Positions 1 to 7,982 are shown, counted from the stretch's first letter. The stretch is 34,100 bases of DNA from Betaproteobacteria bacterium (GCA_019136545.1 JAGVUA010000012.1:1-34100), one strand, 5' to 3'. The notes: generated by a model from the sequence alone, not told the origin. Program-made: numbers and translations.

Positions 1-123
1 CTCCTGGCCTATATTCATCAACTGGTGACCCTGAGGGAAATGTACGTGGACGGCCTGGTCGGTATTGCCAACGGCGATAATCCCAGGATCATAGAAAGCC
101 GGCTGCAGGGCTATTTCGTCTGA
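1..123 (+). CDS. motC: Flagellar motor stator protein MotC/MotA, C-terminal end (partial)
   Basis: Only the last 40 codons are in the window; the reading frame is open from base 1 to a TGA at 121-123. The peptide contains REMYVDGLVGIANGDNPR, followed by an ESRLQGYF-like end, which is typical of the cytoplasmic tail of MotA/MotC proton-channel subunits. In the family, MotA/MotC forms the five-subunit ring around MotB/MotD and pushes on FliG. motD begins two bases after the stop, so the pair is a single stator operon. I call it MotC rather than MotA because the partner looks like MotD and because motCD next to flagellar genes is the Pseudomonas-type arrangement. That choice is an inference from a short fragment. 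Confidence 0.85.
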   Translation, partial: LLAYIHQLVTLREMYVDGLVGIANGDNPRIIESRLQGYFV

Positions 124-125
124 TC

Positions 126-905
126 ATGGCCCGGCGCAGGCGCGGCGACGAAGAGCATGAGAACCACGAGCGCTGGCTGGTGTCCTACGCCGATTTCATC
201 ACGCTGCTGTTTGCCTTCTTCGTCGTCATGTACGCCGTTTCCCAGGTCAACGAAGGCAAGTATCGCGTGCTGTCGGATACCTTGTCGTCGGCGTTTCGCC
301 ATATTCCGGGCAGCGCCAGCGGCGCCCAGGTCGCCATCAATCCCAATGCGCCCTTGCCGATGGCCATTCCCTTGCGCCGGCCATCGCCGTCGATGAAGAC
401 CGATGACAGGCAGCGCGTCAAGAAGGAGAAGATGCGTTCCATGGCGAAGGAGATCAGCGAGGCGCTGGCGCCGCTCGTCCGGGAAGGGCAGGTCCGCATC
501 ACCGAGGGAGCGTTGGCAGTGACCGTGGACATCAATGCCAGCGTGCTGTTTGCACCGGGCGACGCCCGGCTCGATGCCGCAGCCGTGCAGGCGCTGACCG
601 CGGTGGCGCGCATCCTGGCGCCCACCGATTTCCCGGTGACCGTGGAAGGCCATACCGACAACACGCCGATCGCCACACCGATGTTCCCGTCGAACTGGGA
701 GCTTTCGGGCATGCGGGCGTCCGCCGTGGTCAGGCTGTTTATCGATCAGGGCGTCGATCCGCGGCGGCTGACCGCCACCGGCTATGCCGATCAGCGTCCG
801 GTGGACGACAACGCCTCGCCGGAAGGGCGCAGCCGCAACCGGCGTGTCGCCATCACGATCGAGTCCAAGGCACCGGACAGCCCGATCGAAATCAAAATTC
901 CCTAA
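126..905 (+). CDS. motD: Flagellar motor protein MotD/MotB (peptidoglycan-anchored stator subunit)
   Basis: 259 residues. A basic N-terminus is followed by one membrane segment at about residues 17-40 containing SYADFITLLFAFF. Asp23 in this segment is the expected proton-binding aspartate of the stator channel. The C-terminal half (about 135-250) is an OmpA/MotB peptidoglycan-binding domain, shown by VEGHTDNTPI, the SNWELSGMRA block and NRRVAI. The protein anchors the stator to the cell wall while MotC forms the channel around it. The start at 126 lies two bases after the motC stop, indicating translational coupling. It faces flgN convergently. MotB is the alternative name; the short N-terminus and pairing with motC favour MotD. 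Confidence 0.93.
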   Translation: MARRRRGDEEHENHERWLVSYADFITLLFAFFVVMYAVSQVNEGKYRVLSDTLSSAFRHIPGSASGAQVAINPNAPLPMAIPLRRPSPSMKTDDRQRVKKEKMRSMAKEISEALAPLVREGQVRITEGALAVTVDINASVLFAPGDARLDAAAVQALTAVARILAPTDFPVTVEGHTDNTPIATPMFPSNWELSGMRASAVVRLFIDQGVDPRRLTATGYADQRPVDDNASPEGRSRNRRVAITIESKAPDSPIEIKIP

Positions 906-907
906 GC

Positions 908-979
908 TTGCCTGCGCGGGTTCGGCTTATCGTCGAGCCGCTGGCGGCAGGTGCGCGAATATCCGGTCGCTTGGACCGG
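908..979. terminator. Hairpin-rich gap between convergent motD and flgN
   Basis: This 87-base gap separates the convergent motD and flgN stops. It contains a clean hairpin at 963-979 (CCGGTC, 5-base loop, GACCGG) and a second 5-bp inverted pair, CGGCT/AGCCG, just upstream. There is no run of T on either side. A bidirectional transcription block is plausible, but a classical intrinsic terminator is not shown. Confidence 0.35.
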
Positions 980-992
980 CGGCAGCCGGGAT

Positions 993-1472
993 TCAGGCCG
1001 AGCCGAGCGAGCGGCCGCCGGCGCCGGCCCGCTGTTGGCCGTCCGGACCGTAAGTGGTGGCTTGGTCGACCGCCGCCAGCAGCGTGTTGAGCGCCTGCTG
1101 GTTGTGCTGGAGGTGCACCGCGATCAGCTTGCCGTTGGTTTCGTTGAGCGCGCGCGCTTCGGCCGCGAGTTGCAGCAACTGCTGCCAGCGGCGCCGGCTC
1201 GTGGCGCCATCGGCGGACTTGTTGATCCAGTCATCCATGCCGGCGCGACCTGCCGCGTAGCCGCGCTTGTCCAGCGCCTCTTCGCGCGCCGCCGCCCGTA
1301 GCGCCAACTGCCCGCTGAGGCCGGATTTTTCCGCGGCCACGTCGCCGAGGGTATCCGGCTTGCCGTCGACGAGCAAAGACTGTTCGTGACGCAACAGCGT
1401 CACGAACGAATGGAGCAATCCGAGTTCCTGCGCCAGCAGATCGGCAAGCGCCGATCCGGGGGGAGTGGCCAC
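993..1472 (-). CDS. flgN: FlgN, export chaperone for hook-filament junction proteins
   Basis: 159 residues, mostly helical and rich in Ala, Leu and Gln, as in the FlgN family. FlgN is a cytoplasmic chaperone that delivers FlgK and FlgL (encoded at 10232-13115) to the export apparatus. The family is weakly conserved in sequence. The call rests on length, helix-rich composition, the LxxLLxxE-type N-terminal region (ADLLAQELGLLHSF) and position directly after flgM. The start is a GTG at 1472, seven bases after the flgM stop, so the two are probably translated together from the sigma28 promoter upstream of flgM. The C-terminus ends in a Gly/Arg-rich tail of unknown relevance. Confidence 0.88.
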   Translation of the reverse strand: MATPPGSALADLLAQELGLLHSFVTLLRHEQSLLVDGKPDTLGDVAAEKSGLSGQLALRAAAREEALDKRGYAAGRAGMDDWINKSADGATSRRRWQQLLQLAAEARALNETNGKLIAVHLQHNQQALNTLLAAVDQATTYGPDGQQRAGAGGRSLGSA

Positions 1473-1479
1473 CTTGCGG

Positions 1480-1797
1480 TCAGGCCTGCTTGGCCAGCAT
1501 TTCCCGGACGCTGTCGAGCAGTCCGTTGGCGATACGCTCAGGCTTGATCTGGAACCGGCCTTCGGCTATCGCCTGCTTGATTTCAGCCACCCGGGAGATA
1601 TCCATCACCTGCTCGCCGCTCGAAAGCGCACTGGCCTGCTGCAGATTGGAGGACAACGCCGAAAGTTCGACCTTTTCACCGGAAGCCGACGCCTCGGATG
1701 CCCGATTCGCCTGTCCCGCCTGCGCGGCAGGCTTCGCCCGTCCGCTGGCCTGGCTGCTGCCTGTCGATGTAATGGTGCTGTTGATCTTCACGCTCAT
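1480..1797 (-). CDS. flgM: FlgM, anti-sigma28 factor
   Basis: 105 residues. The N-terminal half is low-complexity (Ser, Ala, Gly, Gln) and probably disordered, as expected for FlgM. The C-terminal half carries the sigma-binding region: VAEIKQAIAEGRFQIKPERIANGLLDS matches the family's RVAxIKxAIxxGxYxxD pattern. FlgM holds FliA (sigma28) inactive until the hook is complete and FlgM is exported. The start at 1797 has a GGAAAGGGA ribosome site directly upstream. It has its own candidate sigma28 promoter (1824-1850), which would give feedback control, and it lies between flgA and flgN in the same direction. Confidence 0.95.
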   Translation of the reverse strand: MSVKINSTITSTGSSQASGRAKPAAQAGQANRASEASASGEKVELSALSSNLQQASALSSGEQVMDISRVAEIKQAIAEGRFQIKPERIANGLLDSVREMLAKQA

Positions 1798-1823
1798 TCC
1801 CTTTCCACTCTGGATTGCCTGCT

Positions 1824-1850
1824 GTAACGGCCAGTCCCGTGAAAACTTGA
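1824..1850 (-). promoter_or_regulatory. Candidate sigma28 promoter of flgMN
   Basis: On the minus strand the sequence reads TCAA-N15-GCCGTTAC, close to the sigma28 consensus TAAA-N15-GCCGATAA with exact spacing. It lies 26 bases before the flgM start. The expected transcript start is near 1817. FliA control of flgM is known in many flagellar systems. Confidence 0.7.
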
Positions 1851-1857
1851 GAAAATC

Positions 1858-1873
1858 TTGAATAATTATTCAA
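1858..1873. repeat. Perfect 16-bp AT-rich palindrome upstream of the flgM promoter
   Basis: TTGAATAATTATTCAA is its own reverse complement. It lies 8 bases upstream of the candidate flgM -35 element and just after the flgA stop. It stands out as AT-rich in a GC-rich window. On the minus strand it is followed by GATTTTCTC, so it could end the flgA transcript, act as an upstream promoter element, or be an operator. Its function is unknown. Confidence 0.5.
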
Positions 1874-1888
1874 CGCATTGATTTTACA

Positions 1889-2578
1889 TTAGAAGGCAAT
1901 TTCGACAATGCCGCTGGCGCGGGCGATGCCGCTGACGATCTGGCCGTTGCCGAGACGGACCTGGACGACCTGGCCGGCAAGACCGTTGTTGAGGGCCCGG
2001 CCTTCGTTGGCCACCTGGAATCCCGGTCCGCGGGTGACCACTTTCACTGTCTGATTCTGCTGGACCACCAACGGCTGCCGGAGCATGTCGCTACGCAAGG
2101 GCCGGCCTGCGGCGATCGATAGCTTGGCCGAGCGTCCCAGCGCCTGCTGCTCGTCGGTGAGAATGCCGGCCGGCAGATTGGACAGGTCGCCGCGCTGGCG
2201 CCCAAGATCGGCGGCGGTCAGCGACTGTCCCTGGGCGAGCGGGCGCGCCGCGATGAGGTAGTCGCCGAAGACTTTCACATGAACCGGCACGAACATCGAC
2301 CAGGCTTGCTCGCCCAGACAGCGCACGGTGACGTTGCTGCGGCCCCACGCCCTGGCGCCGGGCGGCAGGCTCACGTCAAAGCCCGAACAGGGCGCCAGCT
2401 GGTTGTTGGCGTCGATTGCGCCGACGCTGAAACTGGCCTCGCCGGGCAAGCCGGCGACCTGGATGCGCAGGAACTCCTCGACGGCCCGCTTGACCGGTGC
2501 CGGATCCTGGCGCGCCATGGCCGTCGGCGACCACCAGGCGAAGATGAAGGCAACAATCAAGGCGAGGCATCGTGGCAT
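1889..2578 (-). CDS. flgA: FlgA, P-ring assembly chaperone
   Basis: 229 residues from the chosen start. Residues 1 to about 22 (MPRCLALIVAFIFAWW, ending TAMA) form a signal peptide, so the protein is periplasmic. The C-terminal part is the SAF/FlgA domain, with GRPLRSDML, QNQTVKVV and the terminal VQVRLGNGQIVSGIARASG block. FlgA helps FlgI (7983-9095) form the P ring. An upstream ATG at 2620 is open in frame, but it falls inside the candidate sigma54 promoter at 2610-2623 and would put 14 non-hydrophobic residues before the signal peptide; I therefore prefer 2578. The gene is divergent from flgB. Confidence 0.93.
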   Translation of the reverse strand: MPRCLALIVAFIFAWWSPTAMARQDPAPVKRAVEEFLRIQVAGLPGEASFSVGAIDANNQLAPCSGFDVSLPPGARAWGRSNVTVRCLGEQAWSMFVPVHVKVFGDYLIAARPLAQGQSLTAADLGRQRGDLSNLPAGILTDEQQALGRSAKLSIAAGRPLRSDMLRQPLVVQQNQTVKVVTRGPGFQVANEGRALNNGLAGQVVQVRLGNGQIVSGIARASGIVEIAF

Positions 2579-2608
2579 GGCTGGATTGAAACATGGCCCC
2601 GGCGACCG

Positions 2609-2624
2609 GGCAAGCGGCATTCCG
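2609..2624 (-). promoter_or_regulatory. Candidate sigma54 promoter of flgA
   Basis: On the minus strand the core is GG-AATGCCGCTT-GC (2623-2610), the required GG-N10-GC spacing, with TTGC at the -12 element. The -24 element is weaker than at flgB. The expected transcript start is near 2598, leaving a leader of about 20 bases before the FlgA start at 2578. Confidence 0.5.
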
Positions 2625-2654
2625 GATGGGGAAAAGTCAGCCGTGGCGGAACGC

Positions 2655-2669
2655 CGGCAAGAATTGCCG
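2655..2669. promoter_or_regulatory. 15-bp palindrome (proposed FleR site), flgA/flgB intergenic
   Basis: A perfect CGGCAA-GAA-TTGCCG inverted repeat lies between the divergent flgA and flgB sigma54 promoters. A degenerate second copy, CGGCAA-A-TTGCGC (2686-2698), is centred 30 bases away, about three helical turns. The same palindrome recurs near the other sigma54 promoters of the window (10190, 18506, 24319, 26235). Binding by FleR is an inference. Confidence 0.65.
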
Positions 2670-2763
2670 TGCGGCGGCCGTTTGCCGGCAAATTGCGCGA
2701 AAAGCGGGCAAAAAAATCCCCTGATCCAGCGTTTGTCGCCGGAGTCGAGGGGCGGCGGCAGGA

Positions 2764-2779
2764 TGGCACGGTTGCTGCA
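2764..2779 (+). promoter_or_regulatory. Candidate sigma54 promoter of the flgBCDEFGHIJ operon
   Basis: TGGCACG-GTTG-CTGCA has a perfect -24 element and correct GG-N10-GC spacing (GG 2765-2766, GC 2777-2778). The expected transcript start is near 2790, about 33 bases before the flgB ATG. Confidence 0.8.
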
Positions 2780-2822
2780 TTACGGTGTTCGCCTAGTTGA
2801 CAGGATTCGCACCGAGACCGAC

Positions 2823-3233
2823 ATGCTCGACCGTATCGACCAGCAGATGGATACCCTGCGCACCGCCGCCAATCTTCGGGCGTATCGGCAGCAGCTGCTC
2901 GCCTCGAACATCGCCAATGCCGACACGCCCAACTACAAGGCCCGCGACATCGATTTTCAGGCGGCGCTGGACAAGGCGTCCTCCCAGCAAGGAAGCAGCG
3001 TCGCGATGGCGCGCACTTCGGCGCGCCACTTGACCGGCGCGGCCGGCGACGGCGCGCCTGCAGGTGCGCGGGTGATGTACCGGACCGAATATCAGTCGGC
3101 GGTCGATGGCAACACGGTGAACATGGACGTCGAGCGCAGCGCGTTCGCCGAAAACGCCGTGCATCTCGAGGCGACGCTGACCTTCATCCGCGAGAAATTG
3201 CGCGGCCTGCAATCCGCCATCCAGGGACAGTGA
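2823..3233 (+). CDS. flgB: FlgB, proximal rod protein
   Basis: 136 residues, the normal length for FlgB. The motif LLASNIANADTPNYKARDIDF (about residues 24-44) is the conserved rod/hook N-terminal signature. The C-terminus (NTVNMDVERSAFAENAVHLE) is the matching coiled part typical of FlgB. It is a structural subunit of the proximal rod, exported through the flagellar type III system. The reading frame stays open far upstream, but the ATG at 2823 gives the family N-terminus and lies just downstream of the sigma54 promoter. It is the first gene of the flgB-J operon; flgC starts one base after its stop. Confidence 0.97.
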   Translation: MLDRIDQQMDTLRTAANLRAYRQQLLASNIANADTPNYKARDIDFQAALDKASSQQGSSVAMARTSARHLTGAAGDGAPAGARVMYRTEYQSAVDGNTVNMDVERSAFAENAVHLEATLTFIREKLRGLQSAIQGQ

Positions 3234-3234
3234 C

Positions 3235-3639
3235 ATGAGCCTGTTCAACGTCTTCTCCATCGCCGGATCGGCGCTCACCGCGCAGTCGGCCCGCCTCAAC
3301 GCCACCGCCAGCAACCTGGCCAACGCCGACAGCATCGTCAGCGCCGACGGCAAGCCCTATCGCGCCAAGCAGGTGGTGTTCAAGGCGACTCCCGTGACCG
3401 GCGACGGCGGCATCGGCGTGCGGGTCGCCGGCATGGTCGATAGCGCCGCGCCGGGGCGGCTCGTCTATCAACCGAACAGCCCGGGCGCCAACGATCAGGG
3501 CTACGTCGAGATGCCGAACGTCAATGTGGTGGAGGAAATGACCAACATGATTTCAGCCTCGCGCGCCTATCAGAACAACGCCGAGGTCATGAGCACGGCC
3601 AAGTCCCTGCTGCTCAAGACCCTGGCCATCGCCCAGTAA
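3235..3639 (+). CDS. flgC: FlgC, proximal rod protein
   Basis: 134 residues. The N-terminus (SLFNVFSIAGSALTAQSARLNATASNLANADS) carries the rod-protein ANLANA-type signature. The C-terminus has the FlgC/FlgG ending PNVNVVEEMTNMISASRAYQNN, then AEVMSTAKSLLLKTLAIAQ. It polymerises with FlgB and FlgF as the proximal rod in the periplasm. Its ATG follows the flgB TGA after one base, so the two are translationally coupled. Length and both ends are normal for the family. Confidence 0.97.
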   Translation: MSLFNVFSIAGSALTAQSARLNATASNLANADSIVSADGKPYRAKQVVFKATPVTGDGGIGVRVAGMVDSAAPGRLVYQPNSPGANDQGYVEMPNVNVVEEMTNMISASRAYQNNAEVMSTAKSLLLKTLAIAQ

Positions 3640-3652
3640 CAGGAGCGCCATC

Positions 3653-4330
3653 ATGACCAGCACCAGCGCCGTTGCCGATTCGCGCCAGAGCCTGCTCGAT
3701 TTCGCCAATGGCAGTTCCAGCAGCACGGCCAAGAATTCCGTCTCGGAAGCCGAGAACCGTTTCCTCAAGCTGCTGACGACGCAGCTCAAGAATCAGGATC
3801 CGCTCAACCCGCTCGACAATGCGCAGATGACGTCGCAATTGGCCCAGATCAGCACGGTCAGCGGCATCGAGAAGCTGAACGCCACGCTGCAGACCTTGCT
3901 CGACGGCATGTCGGTGTCGCAGACGACGCTGACGGCCAATCTGGTGGGGCATGCCGTGCTGGTGCCGGGATCGGGCCTGCAGCTGGCGAGCGGCGCAGCG
4001 GCGGGCGGCATCGAACTCGCCGGCAGCGCCGACCAAGTGAATGTGACCATCAAGGACGCCAACGGCCTCACCGTGAAGACGCTGAGTCTTGGCGCCCAGG
4101 CCGCCGGCGTACACAACTTCACCTGGGATGGCACCACCGACGATGGCAGAAAAGCGGTGGATGGCACCTATACCATTTCGGTGAAGGCGACGCGCGGCGG
4201 CGAAACCGTGTCCGCCACCGCGCTGGGCTTCGCCACCGTGCGCAGCCTGGTTCGCAGCGGCGCCGATTTCATGCTGGACCTCGGAACGTCGGGTCTGGCC
4301 ACCATGGACGATGTGAAACAGATTTTGTGA
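3653..4330 (+). CDS. flgD: FlgD, hook capping (hook scaffold) protein
   Basis: 225 residues. The N-terminal region holds the FlgD signature FLKLLTTQLKNQDPLNPLD, followed by NAQMTSQLAQISTVSGIEKLN. The C-terminal part contains the FlgD Ig-like/Tudor domain, seen in HNFTWDGTTDDGRKAVDGTY. FlgD caps the growing hook and places FlgE subunits; its N-terminus is also an export and hook-length-switch substrate. AGGAG lies 8 bases before the ATG. It sits between flgC and flgE in the standard order. Confidence 0.96.
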   Translation: MTSTSAVADSRQSLLDFANGSSSSTAKNSVSEAENRFLKLLTTQLKNQDPLNPLDNAQMTSQLAQISTVSGIEKLNATLQTLLDGMSVSQTTLTANLVGHAVLVPGSGLQLASGAAAGGIELAGSADQVNVTIKDANGLTVKTLSLGAQAAGVHNFTWDGTTDDGRKAVDGTYTISVKATRGGETVSATALGFATVRSLVRSGADFMLDLGTSGLATMDDVKQIL

Positions 4331-4343
4331 CGGGAGAAGATAG

Positions 4344-5636
4344 ATGAGCTTTCAACAAGGCCTGAGCGGGCTCAACGCCTCTTCCAAGGCGCTCGATACC
4401 ATCGGCAACAACATCGCCAATTCGGGAACGGTCGGCTTCAAGGACTCGACCACCGTGTTCGCCGACGTCTTTGCCGCCTCGCTGTCGGGTGCCGGCGCGG
4501 CGCCGATCGGCTTGGGCGCCAAGGTTGCGACCGTGGCCCAGCAGTTCACCCAGGGCAACATCTCGGTGACCAACAATCCGCTCGACCTGGCGATCAACGG
4601 CAGCGGCTTCTACGAACTGACCAACGCCAACGGCGACATCCTGTACTCGCGCAACGGCCAGTTCCAACTGGACAAAAGCGGCTACATCGTCAATGCCCAA
4701 GGGCTGCGGCTGATGGGCTACGGCGCCGACGCCAACGGAACGATCACGCCGCCAACCACGTCCTTGCGTCTGTTCGACCCCGCGTCCAGTTCCGACGCGC
4801 CGCCGCAGGCGACCGGCACCAGCGTGTCCGCCACCGGTATCCAGGCCAACGTCAACCTCGACTCGCGCGAAGCCCTGCCCGCCAACGCCTTCGATCCCAC
4901 CGACACGTCGCCGGCGACCGACACCTACAACAAGTCGACGGCGGTCACGATCTACGACAGCCTGGGCAATTCGCACATCTACAACCTGTATTTCGTCAAG
5001 ACCGCCACCACCAACCAGTGGCAGGTCTATGCCACCGTGTCGAACCCCGCCGGCGCTTCGGTCGGCGTCACCGCGCTGGGCTTGGTGGACACCCTGACGT
5101 TCGGTGCCGACGGCACCTTGCCGGCATCCTATACGCCGCCGACCGTGACTGTTTCCGACACCGCCCTCGGCTATGCAGGCGGCGTCAATCCGCTGTCCTT
5201 CCCGTTGAACTTCAGCGGCTCGACGCAATACGGCGCCTCGTTCACCATCAACTCGCTTGTCCAGGACGGTTTCGCCTCGGGCAAGCTCGCCGGTTTCAAC
5301 ATCGGTTCCGACGGCGTCATCCTCGGCCGCTACACCAACGGCCAGTCGAAGAATCTCGGCCAGGTGGTGCTGGCCAGCTTCCGCAATCCGCAAGGCCTGC
5401 AACCGCTCGGCAACAACGTCTGGATGTCGACTTCGATGTCCGGGCCGGTGATGGAAGGCACGCCGGGGTCGAGCGGCCAGTACGGGCCGATCCAGTCGGC
5501 GGCGCTGGAGGACTCCAACGTCGACCTGACCAAGGAGCTGGTGGACATGATCACCCAGCAGCGCGCCTATCAGGCCAATGCCCAGACCATCAAGACGCAG
5601 GACAGCATCCTGCAGACGCTGGTGAATCTGCGTTGA
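4344..5636 (+). CDS. flgE: FlgE, flagellar hook protein
   Basis: 430 residues. The N-terminal D0 motif (SFQQGLSGLNASSKALDTIGNNIANSGTVGFK) and the C-terminal motif (SNVDLTKELVDMITQQRAYQANAQTI) are diagnostic of the FlgE/F/G/K family, and the length fits FlgE. The middle, with LAINGSGFYELTN and DSLGNSHIYNLYFVKT, is the hook D1/D2 region. It forms the universal joint between rod and filament; its length is controlled by FliK. GGGAG precedes the ATG. A 111-base gap to flgF follows. Confidence 0.97.
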   Translation: MSFQQGLSGLNASSKALDTIGNNIANSGTVGFKDSTTVFADVFAASLSGAGAAPIGLGAKVATVAQQFTQGNISVTNNPLDLAINGSGFYELTNANGDILYSRNGQFQLDKSGYIVNAQGLRLMGYGADANGTITPPTTSLRLFDPASSSDAPPQATGTSVSATGIQANVNLDSREALPANAFDPTDTSPATDTYNKSTAVTIYDSLGNSHIYNLYFVKTATTNQWQVYATVSNPAGASVGVTALGLVDTLTFGADGTLPASYTPPTVTVSDTALGYAGGVNPLSFPLNFSGSTQYGASFTINSLVQDGFASGKLAGFNIGSDGVILGRYTNGQSKNLGQVVLASFRNPQGLQPLGNNVWMSTSMSGPVMEGTPGSSGQYGPIQSAALEDSNVDLTKELVDMITQQRAYQANAQTIKTQDSILQTLVNLR

Positions 5637-5685
5637 TGACCGCTGAAAGTCAGTCGTGGTGACACGCCGCCCTTCAAGCAGCCGA

Positions 5686-5700
5686 CGCCGCATCGCGGCG
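5686..5700 (+). other. Small hairpin in the flgE-flgF gap
   Basis: CGCCGC-ATC-GCGGCG is a perfect 6-bp stem with a 3-base loop in the only sizeable gap of the flgB-J operon. There is no T run after it. It may stabilise the upstream flgE message or lower read-through into flgF, which is needed in far fewer copies than FlgE. The role is inferred. Confidence 0.35.
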
Positions 5701-5747
5701 AATATCGGTGACCTCCCCGCGCGCGAAGGGCGGGAGGGAGCGGCCTG

Positions 5748-6500
5748 ATGGATCGCCTGATCTATACCGCGATGACCGGGGCCTCCCAGACGCTGGGGCG
5801 GCAGGCGGCGGTCGCGCACAATCTGGCCAATGCGACGTCGACCGGCTATCGCGCCGAGGAGCATCGGCTACGCGCGGTGCCGGTCCGGTCGACCAATGCG
5901 CCGGCGCCGCTGGCGACGCGCGCTTTCGTCGTCGATGCCAGCACGCATACCAACTTCGAGCCGGGGCCGCTGCAATACACCGGCCGGACGCTCGACGTCG
6001 CGGTCGAGGGCGCGGGCTGGATCGCGCTGACCATGCCGGACGGCAGCGAGGCCTACACGCGCAACGGCAGCCTGGAAATGTCCGTCAACGGCATCATCCA
6101 GACCCGCGCCGGCATTCCGGTGCAGGGCGACGGCGGCCCCATCTCGGTGCCGCCAGACGTCAAGATCAGCATCGGCAAGGACGGCACCGTTTCCGTGGTG
6201 CCGGAAACCGGCGCCCAGAACACGGTCAATACCATCGGCCGCATCAAGCTGGTCAACCCCGACGAAGTGGACCTGGTGCGCGGCGCCGACGGCCTGTTCC
6301 GCACCCGCGCCGGCGACGCCGCGCCGGCAAGCGAGCAGGCGCGGCTCGCCTCCGGTTATCTCGAAGGCAGCAACGTCAATCCCGTCGCCGAAATGGTGAC
6401 CATGATTTCGCTGGGCCGCCAGTTCGAAATGCAGATCAAGATGCTGCAAACCGCCGACCAGAACGACAAGTCGGCCACCCAGGTGATTTCCGCCCGCTAG
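5748..6500 (+). CDS. flgF: FlgF, proximal rod protein
   Basis: 250 residues, normal for FlgF. The N-terminus [37 protein letters not shown] is typical: FlgF starts MDRLIYxAMxGA. The middle has [13 protein letters not shown] and [10 protein letters not shown], and the C-terminus [22 protein letters not shown]. It is a rod subunit assembled after FlgB and FlgC and before the distal rod FlgG. A GGGAGG ribosome site lies before the ATG. flgG starts 11 bases after the stop. Confidence 0.97.
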   Translation: MDRLIYTAMTGASQTLGRQAAVAHNLANATSTGYRAEEHRLRAVPVRSTNAPAPLATRAFVVDASTHTNFEPGPLQYTGRTLDVAVEGAGWIALTMPDGSEAYTRNGSLEMSVNGIIQTRAGIPVQGDGGPISVPPDVKISIGKDGTVSVVPETGAQNTVNTIGRIKLVNPDEVDLVRGADGLFRTRAGDAAPASEQARLASGYLEGSNVNPVAEMVTMISLGRQFEMQIKMLQTADQNDKSATQVISAR

Positions 6501-6511
6501 GAACCCGAACC

Positions 6512-7294
6512 ATGATTCGCTCCCTCTGGATAGGCAAGACCGGCCTCGACGCCCAGCAGACCCAGCTCGACGTGGTCTCCAACAACCTCGCCAACGTCAG
6601 CACCAACGGCTTCAAGCGGCAGCGCGCCGTGTTCGAGGATCTGCTCTACCAGACCCTGCGCCAGCCGGGTGCTGCGTCGACGCAACAGACCAACATTCCT
6701 TCCGGCCTGATGCTCGGCACCGGCGTGCGGCCGATCGCGACCGAGCACATCTTCATTCAGGGCAGCCTGCAGAAAACGGAAAACGCGCTCGACATCGCCG
6801 TCAACGGCAACGGCTTCTTCCAGATCCAGATGCCCGACGGCACGCTGGCCTACACGCGCGACGGCTCGTTTCAAAAGGACAGCACCGGCCAGGTGGTGAC
6901 GGCCAGCGGTTATCCGTTGTCGCCGGCAATCACCATCCCCGACAACGCCACCTCGATCACCATCAGCCGCGACGGCATCGTCTCGGTGGTGACCGCCGGC
7001 AACGCCACGCCGACGCAGCTCGGCAACATCCAGCTGGCCAACTTCGTCAACGTCGGCGGCCTGCAGAGCGTCGGCGAGAACCTGTTCGTCGAGACCGGTT
7101 CGTCGGGCACGCCAACCCCGAACACGCCGGGCACCAACGGTACCGGCCTGCTCAACCAAGGCTATGTCGAGACCTCCAACGTCAACGTCGCCGAGGAACT
7201 GGTGACGATGATCCAGACCCAGCGTGCCTACGAGCTCAATTCCAAAGTCATCCAGACCTCGGACAACATGCTGGGCCGGCTGACCCAACTCTAG
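6512..7294 (+). CDS. flgG: FlgG, distal rod protein
   Basis: 260 residues, the canonical FlgG length. The N-terminus ([36 protein letters not shown]) and the C-terminus ([27 protein letters not shown]) are the expected signatures. The middle has [22 protein letters not shown]. The frame stays open upstream through flgF, but the ATG at 6512, preceded by AGGAA, gives the family N-terminus. FlgG forms the distal rod inside the P and L rings. Confidence 0.97.
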   Translation: MIRSLWIGKTGLDAQQTQLDVVSNNLANVSTNGFKRQRAVFEDLLYQTLRQPGAASTQQTNIPSGLMLGTGVRPIATEHIFIQGSLQKTENALDIAVNGNGFFQIQMPDGTLAYTRDGSFQKDSTGQVVTASGYPLSPAITIPDNATSITISRDGIVSVVTAGNATPTQLGNIQLANFVNVGGLQSVGENLFVETGSSGTPTPNTPGTNGTGLLNQGYVETSNVNVAEELVTMIQTQRAYELNSKVIQTSDNMLGRLTQL

Positions 7295-7304
7295 GATCCC
7301 CGAG

Positions 7305-7970
7305 ATGAAAGCGGCTTTGGCATTTCTCACCGTTGCGGCGCTGCTGGCCGGTTGCGTCACCACCACGCCGTCGACGGCGCTGCACCAGCCGATGTCCGTG
7401 CGGCCGGAGGCCAGGACCGCTGCGATGCCCGTCAATGGCGCCATCTTCAACACCGCCAGCAGCCGGCCATTGTTCGAGGACCGGCGCGCGCGCTACGTCG
7501 GCGATACCCTGACCATCAATATCGTCGAGAAGACCCAGGCCTCGAAGAAGTCGGACACCAAGGCCGAGCGCAGCCAGGCCGTCGACGTCTCCGTGCCGAC
7601 GGTCGTCGGCCTGCCGTTCAAGGGCGTACAGGGCCTGACCCTGGGCGCCGACAGCGGCAACAAGTTCAGCGGCAAGGGCGAAAACACATCGAGCAACGAT
7701 TTCACCAGCACCATCACGGTCACGGTCATCGACGTGCTGCCGAACGGCAACCTGCTCGTTTCGGGCGAGAAACTGCTCGGCCTCAAGGAAGGCGAGGAGT
7801 TCATCCGCTTCTCGGGGGTGGTCAATCCGACCACCATCACCGGCGCCAACTCAGTGCAGTCCACGCAGGTGGCCGATGCCCGCATGGAATTCAAGGCCAA
7901 CGGCTTCCTCGACACCGCCCAGGTCATGGGCTGGCTGTCGCGCTTCTTCCTCACCGTCATGCCTTTCTAA
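7305..7970 (+). CDS. flgH: FlgH, L-ring lipoprotein
   Basis: 221 residues. A lipoprotein signal ends in the lipobox LLAGC, with Cys17 as the acylated residue. The body has the FlgH motifs SLFEDRRAR-like (PLFEDRRARYVGDTLTI), SNDFTSTITVTVIDVLPNGNLLVSGEK and the C-terminal FSGVVNPTTI, then STQVADARMEF. It forms the outer-membrane bushing around the rod. AGGAT lies before the ATG. It sits between flgG and flgI in standard order. Confidence 0.97.
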   Translation: MKAALAFLTVAALLAGCVTTTPSTALHQPMSVRPEARTAAMPVNGAIFNTASSRPLFEDRRARYVGDTLTINIVEKTQASKKSDTKAERSQAVDVSVPTVVGLPFKGVQGLTLGADSGNKFSGKGENTSSNDFTSTITVTVIDVLPNGNLLVSGEKLLGLKEGEEFIRFSGVVNPTTITGANSVQSTQVADARMEFKANGFLDTAQVMGWLSRFFLTVMPF

Positions 7971-7982
7971 GCGAACCGATCC

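Noticed and set aside
5706-5721. A GG-N10-GC spacing before flgF (GG 5707, GC 5719).
   Set aside because: The -12 element lacks the TT before GC and the -24 lacks the CAC, so this is not a convincing sigma54 promoter.
4269-5864. A 531-codon minus-strand frame opposite flgE.
   Set aside because: flgE is certain on the other strand; the minus frame is low-complexity Arg/Gly/Val without domain signs.
5708-6511. In-frame upstream extension of flgG.
   Set aside because: It overlaps flgF in another frame, and the ATG at 6512 gives the canonical FlgG N-terminus.
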